A stretch of DNA of 28,984 bases, taken from positions 1-28,984 of the IMG/VR virus record IMGVR_UViG_3300025327_000124; one strand, written 5' to 3'. Shown here one piece after another: positions 15,044 to 23,784 of this stretch (its first letter is position 1; each line of letters begins with the position of its first letter). The notes under the pieces are model-generated. The model was not told where the DNA came from, searched no databases, and saw only the letters and a list, made by a program, of their open reading frames with translations. The position numbers and the translations under genes are program-made. This DNA comes from a virus.

Positions 15044-15787
15044 ATGGACTTATCAGTCGTGGTGTGCACCTGGCGGCGTGATGCAGATATGTTGCTGCAT
15101 AGTGTGCATACATTAAGCAACCAGACTAACCCACCGCTGGAGATTATCGTGGTGGACACCAACACCGAAGCCTCATTCGTGCAGGCTAACTACAATGCCC
15201 TGCTGCCCTACCCGCTGGTGCGGCTGATCTGTAGACCACGCAGCCCATTCAACTTGGCGAAAGGCATGAATGTGGGTATCAAGGCAGCGCGTGGACAGTA
15301 CGTCATGGCAACTTGCATGGAAATGCTGTTCAGCCCTAACGTGGTTGAGGTGTTGGCTTCTAAGGTGCAACCCGGTTGCTGGATTGAATCTGCGTGCGCC
15401 GTGCTATCCAGGGATACCCCTATTGGCCCAATCGAGACTGTGCACTCGCGTTGGGCTGAGTTATGTGCCGCAGCAGACGCCTACTCCGCACCGCACCGCC
15501 CGGCCACCGGTGCGCTTATGGTAGCCGAGCGTGACTGGTGGCACTCCATCCTCGGCTACGACGAGGTGCGCTATCCGTATGAGAATCCCGACGTGGATAA
15601 CGCACGGCAAGCGGCGTTGTCTGAGCTGAGAACGATGTACCTGGGGTGGCCGGAATGCCAGTTGATCCACCCGGAGCATAGCCCACTCAATGCTGGCTAC
15701 GAGCAGGGTGGCGAGTGGTTTGCATCTGTTACGCTGGAGCAGATACGTGGACGTCCACGCAACCCGAACGGTTGGGGTGAGGGATGA
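15044..15787 (+). CDS. Glycosyltransferase-like protein (GT2), degenerate DxD
   Basis: A 247-aa protein with a clear GT2 N-terminus (LSVVVCTWRRDAD, then IIVVDTNTE with D at about 38). Where most relatives carry the DxD loop after the GQYV strand, this one reads ATCMEML, so the canonical metal-binding aspartates are missing. It may be inactive, use another acidic residue, or serve a binding role. ATG at 15044 lies two bases after the upstream stop with AAGGA before it. It is coupled to the next gene by an ATGATG overlap. Confidence 0.7.
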   Translation: MDLSVVVCTWRRDADMLLHSVHTLSNQTNPPLEIIVVDTNTEASFVQANYNALLPYPLVRLICRPRSPFNLAKGMNVGIKAARGQYVMATCMEMLFSPNVVEVLASKVQPGCWIESACAVLSRDTPIGPIETVHSRWAELCAAADAYSAPHRPATGALMVAERDWWHSILGYDEVRYPYENPDVDNARQAALSELRTMYLGWPECQLIHPEHSPLNAGYEQGGEWFASVTLEQIRGRPRNPNGWGEG

Positions 15788-16614
15788 TGCGAGTCGGGCT
15801 GCGTGATGGGTCGTTCACCACTGCCTCCATGTCGGGCGATCTGGATGTGCCAAAGTACTTCGAGTGGGATCGCCAAGGCATGCCGCGTTTCTTCACGGAC
15901 ATTTGCTTGAACCAGGTATTCGTGTATCCGCACCCACGCGTGGCAGTGCTAATTGAGGCCCCACCTTTCCGCACCGAGTTCTACGAGTACGTTCAGGCGC
16001 ACGAGGATGAGTTCGATTACATACTCACCTACATGCGTTCGCTGCTGGAGGCACACGATCCACACAAGTGGCTGTTCTACCCGCACTGTGGCACCCGTGT
16101 ACCCTTGGATGAGTGGGGTGTGTTCGGAGAGAAGAACAAGCAGGTGAGCATGATCGCCAGCAACAAGAACGAGGCCACGGGTCACCGTCTACGCCATGCT
16201 GTCGCCGCAAGGCATGGTGACCGATATGGTGACCGAGTGGAGGTGCTGGGCAGTATCAATGGGCATTACGTGAGCAAGCAGGAAGGGCATGCACCTTACC
16301 TGTACTCCATCGTGGTGGACGCCGAGTGCAACGACTGGTGCTTCTCCGACCACCTGCTCGACGCACTAGGGTTGTGCACTGTTCCAATTTATTGGGGTTG
16401 CCCGGATATTGGAAAGTTTTTCGACACCCAGGGTATCATCCCATTCTCTCACATCGATGAACTTGACGGTATCCTGGGTGGTCTTTCGCGCGACGACTAC
16501 ATCACGCGCTGGCCTGCGCTGGTGCGCAACATGCAGACTGCTCGACAATATCGCATCGCTGAGGATTGGATATTCGAGCACTACCCGTTCCTGTTCGAGG
16601 GGCTTGCCCCGTGA
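15784..16614 (+). CDS. GT10-like (fucosyltransferase-type) glycosyltransferase
   Basis: A 276-aa protein. The C-terminal half has the block YLYSIVVDAECNDW, then SDHLLDAL and VPIYWGCPDIGKFF. This is the arrangement of the donor-binding half of alpha-1,3-fucosyltransferases (GT10), which read F/Y-x-[IV]-x-[FV]-E...TEKLxDAL...PVYWG. The conserved Glu/Lys of the classic motif are partly replaced, so the donor may not be GDP-fucose. The N-terminal half contains YILTYMRSLLE, matching the usual 'D-x-V-x-T-[YH]' region. Start ATG 15784 overlaps the previous stop. Confidence 0.6.
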   Translation: MMRVGLRDGSFTTASMSGDLDVPKYFEWDRQGMPRFFTDICLNQVFVYPHPRVAVLIEAPPFRTEFYEYVQAHEDEFDYILTYMRSLLEAHDPHKWLFYPHCGTRVPLDEWGVFGEKNKQVSMIASNKNEATGHRLRHAVAARHGDRYGDRVEVLGSINGHYVSKQEGHAPYLYSIVVDAECNDWCFSDHLLDALGLCTVPIYWGCPDIGKFFDTQGIIPFSHIDELDGILGGLSRDDYITRWPALVRNMQTARQYRIAEDWIFEHYPFLFEGLAP

Positions 16615-17519
16615 ACGTGCTGATTGTTGGCGGCGCGGGCTATCTCGGATCACACGTCGTGCGTGCCCTGGCTGCAATCGGGGAGCAAGTCACGGTGCTG
16701 GACAACCTGACCTACCAGGACGAATATCGCGGGCCGGCGGACTTCGTGTTCGGTGACGTGACCGATTCGGAACTCGTCGACCGCCAGGTCAGGCGGCACG
16801 ATGGTGTCGTATGGCTGGCGGCCATTGTAGGCGACGCTGCCTGCGCCGCAGATCCAGCGCGCGCTATCGCCGTCAACCAGGAATCGGTCAAGGCCCTGAT
16901 TGGCTGCGGCAAGCCGATCGTATTCACCTCGTCCTGTTCGGTCTACGGGGTGAATGGCGGTGAAGCTCACGAAGATGCGCCGCTCAAGCCGCTATCAGTG
17001 TATGCCGAGACGAAGATCAAGGCCGAGGGTTATCTGCGCGACGAGCGCGCGGCCATCCTGCGGCTGGGAACGCTGCATGGCGCGAGCGAGCGGATGCGCT
17101 TCGACCTGGTGGTCAACGCCATGACGCGCGACGCGGTCGAGCAGGGTTTGGTTCAGGTGTATGGCGGACACCAACGCCGCCCGCTGTTGGCGGTCGGGGA
17201 TGCAGCCGACTTCATCGCGCTGCAGATTATGTCCGAAGTCGGCCAGACGGGCGTATGCAACGTCTCCGAAGAGAACCTGACCATTGCGCAAGTCGGCGAG
17301 CGAGTCTCACGGCTGACGGGCGCGGACTTGAACCTCATCGCCGCTGAGTCGGAAGACCGGCGCGATTACGAGGTGTCCACGCGCAAGGCGCGCGCGTACG
17401 GATTCGATCCGGCGCGCTCCGTCGATGACTCGATCCGGGACATCTCCGGCCTGCTCAGATCGGGACGTATCAAGGATCCCTACGCGCCGCGCTACACGAA
17501 CGTTTCGAGGTTCGCATGA
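16611..17519 (+). CDS. NAD-dependent sugar-nucleotide epimerase/dehydratase
   Basis: A 302-aa extended short-chain dehydrogenase/reductase acting on nucleotide sugars in the cytoplasm. The Rossmann motif GGAGYLG occupies 7-13, the TSS triplet is at about 106-108, and the catalytic pair is Y131-x3-K135 (YAETK). An LAAIVGD segment after strand 4 is typical of GalE-like and dehydratase-like members. Start is GTG at 16611, overlapping the previous TGA. It could make the keto or epimerised sugar used by the next genes; the exact substrate cannot be told. Its G+C-rich codon use contrasts with the three transferase genes before it. Confidence 0.85.
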   Translation: MNVLIVGGAGYLGSHVVRALAAIGEQVTVLDNLTYQDEYRGPADFVFGDVTDSELVDRQVRRHDGVVWLAAIVGDAACAADPARAIAVNQESVKALIGCGKPIVFTSSCSVYGVNGGEAHEDAPLKPLSVYAETKIKAEGYLRDERAAILRLGTLHGASERMRFDLVVNAMTRDAVEQGLVQVYGGHQRRPLLAVGDAADFIALQIMSEVGQTGVCNVSEENLTIAQVGERVSRLTGADLNLIAAESEDRRDYEVSTRKARAYGFDPARSVDDSIRDISGLLRSGRIKDPYAPRYTNVSRFA

Positions 17520-17971
17520 ATGGTAACTCGGTGCCGCACCTGCTGGTAGGCGGGGCCGCAAATGACACCCGTGGGTCAGTGGGGTTCGTCAACTCGTTTC
17601 ACTTCACTGACGTGAAGCGCTTCTACACTATCGAGAATGCGCAGGTGGGGCTGCCGCGTGCATGGCATGGACATCGCCGTGAGGGGAAATACGTGTTCGT
17701 TGCCGCAGGGAGAGCGGTGATCTGCGCTGCAGACATGAACACCGGGCGCGTGCTGCGGTACGAGCTGGACGGGAGTGAGCCGGCCGTCTTACATATACCG
17801 GCCGGCTGGGCCAACGGCTCGATGTCGCTGGAGCCGGGAACGAAGATTCTTCACTTCTCGACCTCGACTCTGGAGGAGTCCGAGAACGACGACGAGCGAT
17901 TCCCGTTGGAGGCGTTTGCGGACGTGTGGCACGACGGGCACAGCCTGGAACACATGAGGGAGCACGGATGA
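17516..17971 (+). CDS. WxcM/RmlC-like cupin, sugar-nucleotide isomerase or epimerase
   Basis: A 151-aa single-domain cupin. Diagnostic parts are a DTRGSVGFVN opening, KRFYTIENAQ, then RAWHGHRREGKYVFV (the RmlC-like R-x-W-x-x-H block), an IPAGWANGS segment and a terminal NDDERF...W. This pattern is common to the WxcM-like enzymes that isomerise or epimerise dTDP-4-keto-6-deoxy sugars. It lies between an epimerase and a DegT aminotransferase gene with ATGA overlaps on both sides, which fits a 3-ketoisomerase (FdtA/QdtA role) feeding the aminotransferase. Confidence 0.7.
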   Translation: MNGNSVPHLLVGGAANDTRGSVGFVNSFHFTDVKRFYTIENAQVGLPRAWHGHRREGKYVFVAAGRAVICAADMNTGRVLRYELDGSEPAVLHIPAGWANGSMSLEPGTKILHFSTSTLEESENDDERFPLEAFADVWHDGHSLEHMREHG

Positions 17972-19027
17972 TTCCACTATTCAAGCCCTACGTCGCTCCG
18001 CGCGAGGTGTTGCTGCCGGCATTGGAAGCGACGCTCTATTCCGGCCGCCTGGCCGAAGGCGAGCGGGTCGAGGAGTTCGAGACGGAATTTGCGCGCTTCA
18101 TCGGCGCAGAACATTGCGCTGCGCTCGGATCGTGCACCGCCGCGCTGCACGTGGCGCTGCTGGTGAGCGGGTCGGTCGCCGGGACGGAAGTCATTAGCAC
18201 CCCGATGACGGCGGAGCCGACCAATCTGGCGATCTACCACGCCGGCGCCAGCATCGTGTGGGCGGATGTGCTGCGGAACGGCAACATCGATCCTGACAGC
18301 GTGGCGGAGCATGTCACGCCGAACACGCGCGCGATCGTGGTGGTGCACTACGGCGGCGTGCCTGCGCCGATGGACGCCATCATGAGCATCGCCCGCAACC
18401 ATCACCTATACGTGATCGAGGACTGCGCCCATGCACTCGGCGCGCGCTGGCAAGGCGCTCACGTTGGGACGCTCGGCGACTTCGGCGCGTTCTCATTCCA
18501 GGCCATCAAGCACATGACCACCGCCGATGGCGGGATGCTGGCGATCGACGACGATAGACACATGCCAGAGGTGCGCGTGCTGCGCTGGTTTGGCATCGAC
18601 CGCAAGAGACCGCGCGCCGAGGTCGACGTCGAGGTGGCGGGCTATAAGTACAACATGAACGACGCTATCTCGCGCACAGTCCGTGATCGACCTGCACGTC
18701 CACAACGGGCGCTGGTTCACCGCCAACCTGTACGGCCTCCATGACCTTGAGGTCGCGCCGGTTGAGGGCGAGCCGTCGTACTGGTTCTACACCATCCTGA
18801 CGCCCCGGCGCGATGAGGTGATGGCGAAGCTGCTCGACGCGGGGATCGCGTGCGGGCTGGTGCACAGGCGCAACGATTATCATTCGGTGTTCGCGCGTAG
18901 CAACCATGTCCGCCTGCCCGGGCTGGATGGGTTCTGGCGCACCGCCCTGCATATCCCCTGCGGTTGGTGGTTGACGGATTCTGATCGTGATTGCATCGCG
19001 CAGACGATCAAGGACGCGCTGAAATGA
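17968..19027 (+). pseudogene. DegT/DnrJ/EryC1 aminotransferase, frameshifted
   Basis: A PLP-dependent sugar-nucleotide aminotransferase split over two frames. The first frame (17968-18744) carries YSGRLAEGE, GSCTAALH, EDCAHALG (D152, H155) and the PLP lysine K181 in SFQAIKH. It loses homology after KYNMNDAIS near 18670. The second frame (+1) picks up at about 18671 and runs to 19027 with VIDLHVHNGRWF, SYWFYTI and a normal C-terminal ...HIPCGWWLT. Compared with relatives, only about four residues seem to be missing at the junction, so a small out-of-frame deletion explains it. A sequencing error or recoding cannot be excluded. ATG 17968 has GGGAG upstream and overlaps the cupin stop. Confidence 0.75.
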
Positions 19028-19034
19028 AGGAACC

Positions 19035-19967
19035 ATGGTACTGATCGCTGCTTTCCATCAGGACATCCCCATTGAGGGTGACCGCCCATCAGCCTGGACG
19101 ACAAACACGATTCATTCCACCGCCCGAATCGGCGCCGACGTCGACATGGGCCGCTACAACGAGATCGGCGAGCGCGTGATTATCGATGGCCGCGTGACCC
19201 TCGGAGACTGCAACCGGATCGAGGATGACGCACGAATCCTCGCAGGCAAGGGTCACATCGTTATCGGCGACTGGGCGGTGATGCACAACCACTGCTTCCT
19301 GGGGCCGGGTGATATCGAGATCGGGCACAACCTGTGGCTCGGACAAGGTGTGTGGCTGGATGGCACAGGCGGATTGAGGCTCGGCAACGGTGTGCGTATC
19401 GGGACAGAGAGTCATGTGTGGACGCATGCAGCCGCCGCCGAACAGTTTGAGGGTGGGCTGTACCACACTGCATCCACTGTGCTTGAGGATGATGTGTGGT
19501 TGGTAGGTGACACGGTGACAGTCAACCCCGGTGTGATAATGGCCGGGCGTTCGGTGGCATTGGCGCACTCTGTGGTTACCAAACATACCCTGCCGGGCAA
19601 GACCTATGCCGGCATCCCTGCACGCGAGGTGGATATGCCATTCTGGCGAGAGGTTTCTCGTGCCCAGAGGTGGCAGATGATGCTGCATTGGGTGGCCGGA
19701 TTCTGCGAAGAGTCGGGTGATCACTTTCGTGTTATGAGTAGGGAGTACGATCAGATCGAGATACATCGCGGTTCGGAATTGCTGGCTATTGGGTTCAATG
19801 TGGTACGCCCGGAGCAAGTTATTTCTGCTTCTGCACATGACCTTGAACAAGTTACATTGTTTGACCTGACTACCAAGCGATACACTAAACGTTTGACTGC
19901 ACTGGAGCGCGAGTTCTACCGCTTCGTCTACGGTAACAAGATACGCTTCGTGCCGGAGACATCGTGA
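19035..19967 (+). CDS. Hexapeptide-repeat acyltransferase
   Basis: A 310-aa protein. Residues about 20-200 form a left-handed beta helix with hexapeptide repeats (for example IGADVDMGRYNEIGERVIID and LEDDVWLVGDTVTVNPGV), ending in the usual VVTKHTLPGKTYAGIPAR. This is the O/N-acetyltransferase fold, typically using acetyl-CoA. Residues about 205-310 form an extra C-terminal domain I do not recognise. It follows the aminotransferase by seven bases with AAGGA before ATG, fitting N-acetylation of the new amino sugar (FdtC/QdtC role). It has lower G+C than both neighbours. Confidence 0.75.
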   Translation: MVLIAAFHQDIPIEGDRPSAWTTNTIHSTARIGADVDMGRYNEIGERVIIDGRVTLGDCNRIEDDARILAGKGHIVIGDWAVMHNHCFLGPGDIEIGHNLWLGQGVWLDGTGGLRLGNGVRIGTESHVWTHAAAAEQFEGGLYHTASTVLEDDVWLVGDTVTVNPGVIMAGRSVALAHSVVTKHTLPGKTYAGIPAREVDMPFWREVSRAQRWQMMLHWVAGFCEESGDHFRVMSREYDQIEIHRGSELLAIGFNVVRPEQVISASAHDLEQVTLFDLTTKRYTKRLTALEREFYRFVYGNKIRFVPETS

Positions 19968-22705
19968 AAGTCTGCATCCGACCGCAACTCAAGAGCGATG
20001 CGCCCCTGCCGCCGGCGGGCATTGACCGGGTGCTATCGGCGCAGATCAAGCACTTGCCTGCCTTCGGCATCGAGCTGACCGACGACCCGCTGCAGGCCGA
20101 GGTGTGGGCCGGGCACACGCGCCGCTTCGACATGCCAGCGCTGGATGTTCTCCATTCCCACGGCGCGTATTTCACCGGGGACGCCGGCTCTGGAACATAC
20201 ACCGATTGGCACTACCGCGTGAACGATGGCCTGGTCGAGGCGTTCCGCGAGGCGCGCATGATCAGCGTTCCGTCGCGATGGGTGGCGCGCATGTTCCAGC
20301 GCGACATGCGCATCGATCCAGTTGTGATCGGGCATGGAATCGACTTCGCGGATTGGGAGCCGGGCGAGTCGAAGGGCTATGTGTTGTGGAACAAGAACCG
20401 CAGCGGGGATGTGTGCAGCCCGCAGCCGGCGCACGAGCTGGCCGCACGCGGTGCGCCGGTCGTGAGCACTTTCGCTTGGAGGGGCGAGCAACCCAGGAGC
20501 CTGACCATAATCGGCTCGATGCAGCACGCGCAGATGCGCAAGCTGATCGCCGAATGCAGCGTGTACCTGGCGACGACGAAGGAGACCTTCGGCATCGGGA
20601 CGCTGGAGGCGATGGCCTGCGCCAAGCCGGTTCTTGGCTTCGATTGGGGCGGCACGGCGGACATCGTGACGCACGGCGTGGACGGCTGGCTGGTCAAGCC
20701 GGGCGACTTCGACGCGCTGATGGCCGGCTACGTCAAGGTCATGGCGCGCCGCACTGAGATGGGCGCGGCGGCGCGCGAGAAGGCGCGCGGGTACGACTGG
20801 ACGAGTGTCATCGGGCGGTACGCGCAGCTCTACGCTGAGGTCCTGGAGGGCAAGCACGCCGAACGCGCGGGCGTGGCGGTCGTCATCACCTGTCACAATT
20901 ACGCGCGGTATGTGGGCGAGGCTATCGAGAGCGTGCTAAACCAGACACGCCCGCCCGACGAAGTGATCGTCGTGGACGATGGATCGACCGATGAGAGCCT
21001 GGAAATCATCGGGAAATACGCCGACCGGGTGCATGTTATCGCCCAGGCGAACCAAGGCGTGGCGCACGCGCGCAATGCGGGCGTCGCCTCGACCCGGCAG
21101 CCGTTTATCGTGTGCCTGGACGCGGATGATAAGCTCGACCCGCGCTTCGTAGAGGCTACCCTCGAGGAGATCCGCTACGAGCGCCCGCTCGGCATCGCCT
21201 ATACCGGCCTGGGCCTTTTGCGCGATGGGGGACAGCCAGAATCGCATCCCTGGCCGCCCGACTTCTCCTGGTCGATCCAGGCACGCGGAGGCGTGCCACC
21301 GGCCAACTGCATTCCTTCGGCCTGCATGTTCCGGCGCGAGATGTGGGAGCGTGCCGGGGGCTTCCGGCAGGAGTACGCGCCGGGCGAGGACGCCGAATTC
21401 TGGGTGCGCGGCCTGTCAGTCGGATTCACCGCGCGCAAGGTGTCGTCCGCGCCGCTGTTCATTTACCGGCTGCATGATGGCAGCGTTTCGCGCACGCGGG
21501 AATATGTCCGCATCGACGACCGCCTGCCTTGGCTGCGCGACGGCGAATACCCGATGGCGGCGCCGGCGCGCCACGCGCCGCGCATCCGTTCCTATACCCG
21601 CCCGCGCGTGAGCGTGATCGTCCCGGTTGGGCCAGGACACGCTGAGTATCTGCCCGATGCGATCGAATCCTTGCTCGGCCAGACGATGCGCGATTGGGAA
21701 ATCATCTGCGTGCCAGACGGTGAGCGCATCCCGGACGACCTGCGGCGGCGTTACCCGTTCATTGAGTGGGTCGAAGGCAAGGATAGCAAGCGCCGGGGGC
21801 CGGCCCATGCGCGCAACTTGGGCGCGAAGCGGGCCACCGCATTATTGCTGCTGTTCTTGGATGCTGACGATTTGCTCGACCCGAACGCGCTGGAGATGAT
21901 GTGCCGATCGCACGTCGAGTCTGGCGGGCGCTATGTGTACTGCGACGCGCTGATGTGGGAGCGCGACGGCTCAACGCGCACGCAGCCGGCGCGCATCTAC
22001 GAGCAGGTCGTGTGGCGCGGCGACAAGCCCGAGGCTTGGCCGCACTCGGTCACCGCGCTCGTGCCGCGCGCCTGGTTCGAGGCGGTTGGCGGGTTCGACG
22101 AGAAAGCGGCGGGCTGGGAGGAGGGCGACCTCTACACGCGCCTGGCCATCGCGGGCTATTGCGGCGTGCGTCTGCCCAAGCCACTCCTGATCTATCGAAC
22201 CTATAGCGGCGTGATGCGCAAGTTGAGCCACGCGCAACGCGGGAAGATTCTGGCCGATGTGGATCGCAAGTACGGGGAGGCGAGCATGTCATCCTGCTGC
22301 GGTGGCAACTCCGACGCGCTACTGGCCGCCAAACGCGCGCTGGCGGGCATGGCGCAGGCGGCTGAGGAGAGCCTTGTGCCGGAGGACAAGACGCGCCTGA
22401 TGTACGTTGGTGAGAACGTGGGCAGTATTTCGTTCTTTGGCAAGGAGGGCCGGGTGTACCGGGGTGGGCACAACGAGGTGGATGGTCTAACCCTGGTGCA
22501 CAACGATGACGTGGATCGGTTGCTCGGCACGGGCAAGTGGGAGCGCGCTCCGGCGCAGCCGAGAGCTGTGCAAGAGCCAGCGGTGCTGGTGCTGCCCCAC
22601 CGCCCTACCCTATCGAAGCAAGACAAGCCCGCTGGGGACACACCGCCAGCCGCTGTTCCCGCGCCGGTCCCAGCCGAGGCGGGAGCGGAGATCGAATGGG
22701 CCTGA
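19964..22705 (+). CDS. Trimodular glycosyltransferase with phage-type C-terminal domain
   Basis: A 913-aa protein with three transferase domains. Residues 1-297 are GT-B fold, GT4-like, with the E-x7-E motif at E207/E215 in KETFGIGTLEAM. Residues about 304-520 are a GT2 domain (VAVVITCHNYARY, VVDDGSTD, LDADD at 385-389). Residues about 548-760 are a second GT2 domain (VSVIVPVGPG, LDADD at 632-636) whose first acidic loop reads CVPDGE. Residues about 805-865 are a small domain (MYVGENVG, VYRGGHNE, DVDRLL) of a kind found in phage structural proteins, followed by a Pro/Ala tail. Start GTG overlaps the previous stop. It could build a short oligosaccharide, with the last domain perhaps docking on the virion. 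Confidence 0.85.
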   Translation: MKVCIRPQLKSDAPLPPAGIDRVLSAQIKHLPAFGIELTDDPLQAEVWAGHTRRFDMPALDVLHSHGAYFTGDAGSGTYTDWHYRVNDGLVEAFREARMISVPSRWVARMFQRDMRIDPVVIGHGIDFADWEPGESKGYVLWNKNRSGDVCSPQPAHELAARGAPVVSTFAWRGEQPRSLTIIGSMQHAQMRKLIAECSVYLATTKETFGIGTLEAMACAKPVLGFDWGGTADIVTHGVDGWLVKPGDFDALMAGYVKVMARRTEMGAAAREKARGYDWTSVIGRYAQLYAEVLEGKHAERAGVAVVITCHNYARYVGEAIESVLNQTRPPDEVIVVDDGSTDESLEIIGKYADRVHVIAQANQGVAHARNAGVASTRQPFIVCLDADDKLDPRFVEATLEEIRYERPLGIAYTGLGLLRDGGQPESHPWPPDFSWSIQARGGVPPANCIPSACMFRREMWERAGGFRQEYAPGEDAEFWVRGLSVGFTARKVSSAPLFIYRLHDGSVSRTREYVRIDDRLPWLRDGEYPMAAPARHAPRIRSYTRPRVSVIVPVGPGHAEYLPDAIESLLGQTMRDWEIICVPDGERIPDDLRRRYPFIEWVEGKDSKRRGPAHARNLGAKRATALLLLFLDADDLLDPNALEMMCRSHVESGGRYVYCDALMWERDGSTRTQPARIYEQVVWRGDKPEAWPHSVTALVPRAWFEAVGGFDEKAAGWEEGDLYTRLAIAGYCGVRLPKPLLIYRTYSGVMRKLSHAQRGKILADVDRKYGEASMSSCCGGNSDALLAAKRALAGMAQAAEESLVPEDKTRLMYVGENVGSISFFGKEGRVYRGGHNEVDGLTLVHNDDVDRLLGTGKWERAPAQPRAVQEPAVLVLPHRPTLSKQDKPAGDTPPAAVPAPVPAEAGAEIEWA

Positions 22706-22971
22706 CGCTGGACGCTGATACGATTCTCGTGCTTGGGCTGGCCACTTACCGCCTGGCCTGGCTGATTGCCCGTGATGAGGGGCCGTTCGGAGTGTGCGCC
22801 TGGCTGCGCGGACATATCGATCCACACCAACGCACCTGGGTGGGCCGTGGGCTGAACTGTGCCGGGTGCGTTTCATTCTGGTTGGCGCTGGTTGCAACCT
22901 TACTGTTGCGCGGTTCCTGGCTGGATTGGCTGGCAATGTCTGGTCTGGCTGCATGGTTAGCGAGGTTCTGA
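22696..22971 (+). CDS. DUF1360-like small membrane protein
   Basis: A 91-aa protein with an N-terminal hydrophobic helix (about 7-26, LATYRLAWLIARDEGPF), a conserved CAGC near 56-59, and two further hydrophobic stretches to the C-terminus. The LATYRLxxLIxxDxGPF and C-x-x-C-x-S-x-W features are those of DUF1360, a common phage and Firmicutes membrane family of unknown role. ATG 22696 has GGAG six bases upstream and overlaps the transferase stop by 10 nt. Confidence 0.65.
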   Translation: MGLTLDADTILVLGLATYRLAWLIARDEGPFGVCAWLRGHIDPHQRTWVGRGLNCAGCVSFWLALVATLLLRGSWLDWLAMSGLAAWLARF

Positions 22972-23784
22972 GTGGCACCCAATTTTCAAGCGGCTGGAAC
23001 TGTTGTTGCCAACACGGCTGGTGCGAATGTGGCATGGCCTACCCACATCGCCGACGATGTAGGTGCGCTGATTATTGAGTACGATTCAAATGGTGGAATT
23101 GATCCTTCTGGACTTACGGGGTTTACTCAGTTTACGGGGTCTCCCATAAAGACCGGAACCACACCCGCAACAGCCACGGCGCTCTCAGTGTGGTGGCGCA
23201 GGGCGACAGGTAGTACAGAATCTGATGTGGCTGTCCCGGACTGTGGAAACCACTTTGTTGCCCGAATTGCAACTATCAGAGGGTGTATAGCCAGTGGTGA
23301 CCCGTTCAACGTTGTTTCCTCTGGTGCTTTCAGTGACACAGAGAACACGAGCCAATCCATACCGGGTGCGACGACAACTTTAGAAGATTGCCTGGTTCTC
23401 CTCCTATGCGTTAACGGTGGCAACTTCACAACAAATGCTTGGTCGAGCCTTGCCAATGCAGACTTATCTAGTCTGACCGATCAGGCCAGTTTCCACGACA
23501 CCATAGGCAGTGGGGGTGGATCGTTGGTTGCCACAGGCGTAAAGGCCAGCAGTGGCACTTACGGAACAACGACAGTCACGTCACAGCGCACGTCGGCGGA
23601 GGCATCAATCTCGATTGCGTTTAAGCCACCGGTGTCTGTGGGGCAACCGACACTCGTCCGCACGCAGGGTGTGCCAACGGGTGCAGGTCACAAGGACAGG
23701 CCAGGCCGGTGGAACTTCAAGTGCTGGCCGGGTTGGAGTCGCAGGAAGTCCGGGTTATTGGTTCCGGCAGGAGTGTACGCATAA
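22972..23784 (+). CDS. Fibre or decoration-like virion protein
   Basis: A 270-aa Ser/Thr/Gly/Ala-rich, beta-strand-rich protein starting with GTG directly after the previous stop. Its style (small residues, a GSGGGSLVATG turn, SAEASISIAFKPP near the end) is that of phage fibre, lectin-like or capsid-decoration proteins. The last 45 residues contain GQPTLVRTQGVPTG...DRPGRWN, a motif repeated in the 77-aa protein at 25875. The base composition is distinctly lower in G+C than the glycosyltransferase gene upstream. The exact role is unknown. Confidence 0.55.
   Translation: MAPNFQAAGTVVANTAGANVAWPTHIADDVGALIIEYDSNGGIDPSGLTGFTQFTGSPIKTGTTPATATALSVWWRRATGSTESDVAVPDCGNHFVARIATIRGCIASGDPFNVVSSGAFSDTENTSQSIPGATTTLEDCLVLLLCVNGGNFTTNAWSSLANADLSSLTDQASFHDTIGSGGGSLVATGVKASSGTYGTTTVTSQRTSAEASISIAFKPPVSVGQPTLVRTQGVPTGAGHKDRPGRWNFKCWPGWSRRKSGLLVPAGVYA

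Noticed and set aside
18683-19027. Separate gene for the C-terminal half of the aminotransferase
   Set aside because: GTG 18683 has no ribosome-binding site, and the sequence continues the DegT fold directly, so a frameshift is simpler.
20033-20896. 287-aa minus-strand ORF opposite the trimodular transferase
   Set aside because: Shadow of a G+C-rich gene whose plus-strand product has intact glycosyltransferase motifs.
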